A stretch of DNA of 34,633 bases, taken from NCBI GenBank assembly GCA_020630395.1, contig JAHDBM010000018.1, positions 14,955 to 49,587 of the forward strand. Reading direction: 5' to 3'. Of this stretch, positions 33,639-34,633 are shown piece by piece. Position numbers and translations under genes: made by a program. Positions within the stretch are counted from its first letter, which is position 1; the number at the start of each line of letters is the position of its first letter. This stretch comes from Flavobacteriales bacterium. Its GTDB lineage: Bacteria > Bacteroidota > Bacteroidia > Flavobacteriales_D > CAJJDF01. A model generated the notes under the pieces. That model was not told the origin of the DNA. It worked only from the letters and a program-made list of their open reading frames with translations, and did not search any database.

Positions 33639-34633
33639 ATGAGGGTATTTATTGTACTTATTTTATCATTTGCCATTTTATGTGGGTTTTATATTAATGA
33701 AACCCCACAAACTGGTATTCATGGGAAAAAAGTTATTTGGGGATTTTATGGTCATAAAAAAATAAATAGACTAGCAGTTTTTACCTTACCGCCAGAATTA
33801 TTTTCTTTTTACAAAGAACATATCGAGTTCATTACCGAACACGCAGTAGATCCAGATAAAAGAAGATATGCTACTGAAGGTGAAGCACCAAGACACTACA
33901 TTGATATCGATCATTATGCGCATGATTCAACTGATCCTTTTGATGTTGTACCTCAAAAATGGACGGATGCCATTCTTAAATATAGCGAAGATACTTTGCA
34001 AGCATATGGTATTGTCCCATGGCATTTACAAACCATGCTAAACAGACTTACCAAGTCTTTTACGAATATGGATTTTGATAAAATTTTACGAAATTCTGCT
34101 GAAATTGGCCACTATATTGGTGATGCATGTGTTCCATTGCATACTACTGAAAATTATAACGGACAATTAACGAACCAAAAAGGAATTCATGGATTTTGGG
34201 AATCTCGTGTTGTTGAACTCTTCTCAGATGATTATGATTTTTTTGTTGGTCAAGCTGAATATATCGAAGACCCATTGGCTTTTACTTGGGAGCGTGTAAA
34301 AGAAAGTCATTATGCTGTTGATTCTGTTTTGTCTTTTGAACGAAAACTAAGTGACTCCTACCCTAGTGACCAAAAATACGCATACGACAATAGAGGAAAT
34401 AGAACCATAAAAACATACTCTAGAGAATACAGCAAAGCGTATCAAGACATGTTAGACAACATGATTGAAAGACGAATGAAAGTTGCTGTTAAAGCATTAG
34501 GTAGTTTATGGTACACTGCATGGGTAAATGGTGGCAAACCAGATATGAGTAAATTAGATGATAAAAAAATATCTGAACAGCTAAAAAAAGAAATCGAAGA
34601 AGAGAATAAATCATTCGAACAAGGTGGTAATAT
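33639..34633 (+). CDS. Zinc phospholipase C / S1-P1 nuclease-like protein (3' end cut by window edge)
   Basis: I translated this partial frame from ATG 33639: 331 codons, open to the edge. The N-terminus is a hydrophobic export signal (MRVFIVLILSFAILCGFYI). Metal-site residues of the alpha-helical zinc phospholipase C/S1-P1 fold are recognisable in order: WGFYGHKKIN (W34, H39), D71, RHYIDIDHYA (H86, D91), PWHL (H129), IGHYIGDACVPLHT (H158, D162) and GIHGFWESR (H184, E188). It therefore probably binds three zinc ions and cleaves phosphodiester bonds of lipids or nucleic acids outside the cytoplasm. Which substrate cannot be told. It follows gcvT by 63 nt. The final coding part, including any sorting domain, is missing. 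Confidence 0.85.
   Translation, partial: MRVFIVLILSFAILCGFYINETPQTGIHGKKVIWGFYGHKKINRLAVFTLPPELFSFYKEHIEFITEHAVDPDKRRYATEGEAPRHYIDIDHYAHDSTDPFDVVPQKWTDAILKYSEDTLQAYGIVPWHLQTMLNRLTKSFTNMDFDKILRNSAEIGHYIGDACVPLHTTENYNGQLTNQKGIHGFWESRVVELFSDDYDFFVGQAEYIEDPLAFTWERVKESHYAVDSVLSFERKLSDSYPSDQKYAYDNRGNRTIKTYSREYSKAYQDMLDNMIERRMKVAVKALGSLWYTAWVNGGKPDMSKLDDKKISEQLKKEIEEENKSFEQGGN

Overview
The window looks like ordinary core chromosome of a marine-type Flavobacteriia/Bacteroidota bacterium. Three things support this: very AT-rich DNA with almost no Shine-Dalgarno sequences; promoters of the Bacteroidetes pattern TTG-N17..23-TAnnTTTG; and secreted proteins with type IX secretion (T9SS) sorting domains of both type A (28613-30472) and type B (14227-17136). 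Many proteins (DUF4254 protein, RsfS, AddB-like nuclease, a DPP4-type peptidase) match flavobacterial families. I saw no tRNA, rRNA, CRISPR array, transposase, integrase or prophage gene, and no gene-free stretch longer than 300 bases.

Layout. 1-1930 (minus): rsfS followed by ftsH, which is cut by the window edge. 2015-2782 (plus): birA, whose 3' end overlaps a Uup-like ABC-F gene (minus, to 4619). 4682-7957 (minus): a 1091-residue secreted fibre-like repeat protein with its own promoter and terminator. 7998-10135 (minus): a packed three-gene unit of acyl-CoA thioesterase, DUF4254 and GT9 glycosyltransferase. 10244-13049 (plus): a 4-TM membrane protein, a 26-codon mini-ORF, exonuclease III and an M19-like dipeptidase. 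13100-18957 (minus): acyl-CoA ligase, T9SS type B adhesin-like protein, a small secreted protein and endonuclease III. 19085-21814 (plus): AddB-like nuclease, abutting the 3' end of pcm. 21815-24629 (minus): DPP4-type peptidase and pcm. 24800-25255 (plus): GNAT acetyltransferase. 25236-27324 (minus): recN and a small secreted protein. 27426-28427 (plus): holA, followed by an intergenic REP-like repeat. 28613-32395 (minus): GT2 glycosyltransferase, SanA-like protein and a T9SS type A protein. 32493-33575 (plus): gcvT. 33639 to the end (plus): a partial zinc phospholipase C/S1-P1 nuclease-like gene.

Themes. DNA repair and replication (exonuclease III, endonuclease III, AddB, RecN, HolA), protein quality control (FtsH, Pcm), translation control (RsfS, ABC-F), envelope glycan work (GT9, GT2, SanA) and export to the cell surface are interleaved, as is usual for a core region. 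I find no convincing new defence or mobile system. The best leads are fine-scale: a terminator arm that doubles as a promoter element for a probably leaderless ABC-F mRNA; a 16-bp motif shared by the upstream regions of two secreted-protein genes; a degenerate REP-like element; a mini-ORF inside a hairpin just before xth; loss of Fe-S cysteines in endonuclease III and AddB; and an M19-like enzyme with an altered first metal motif.
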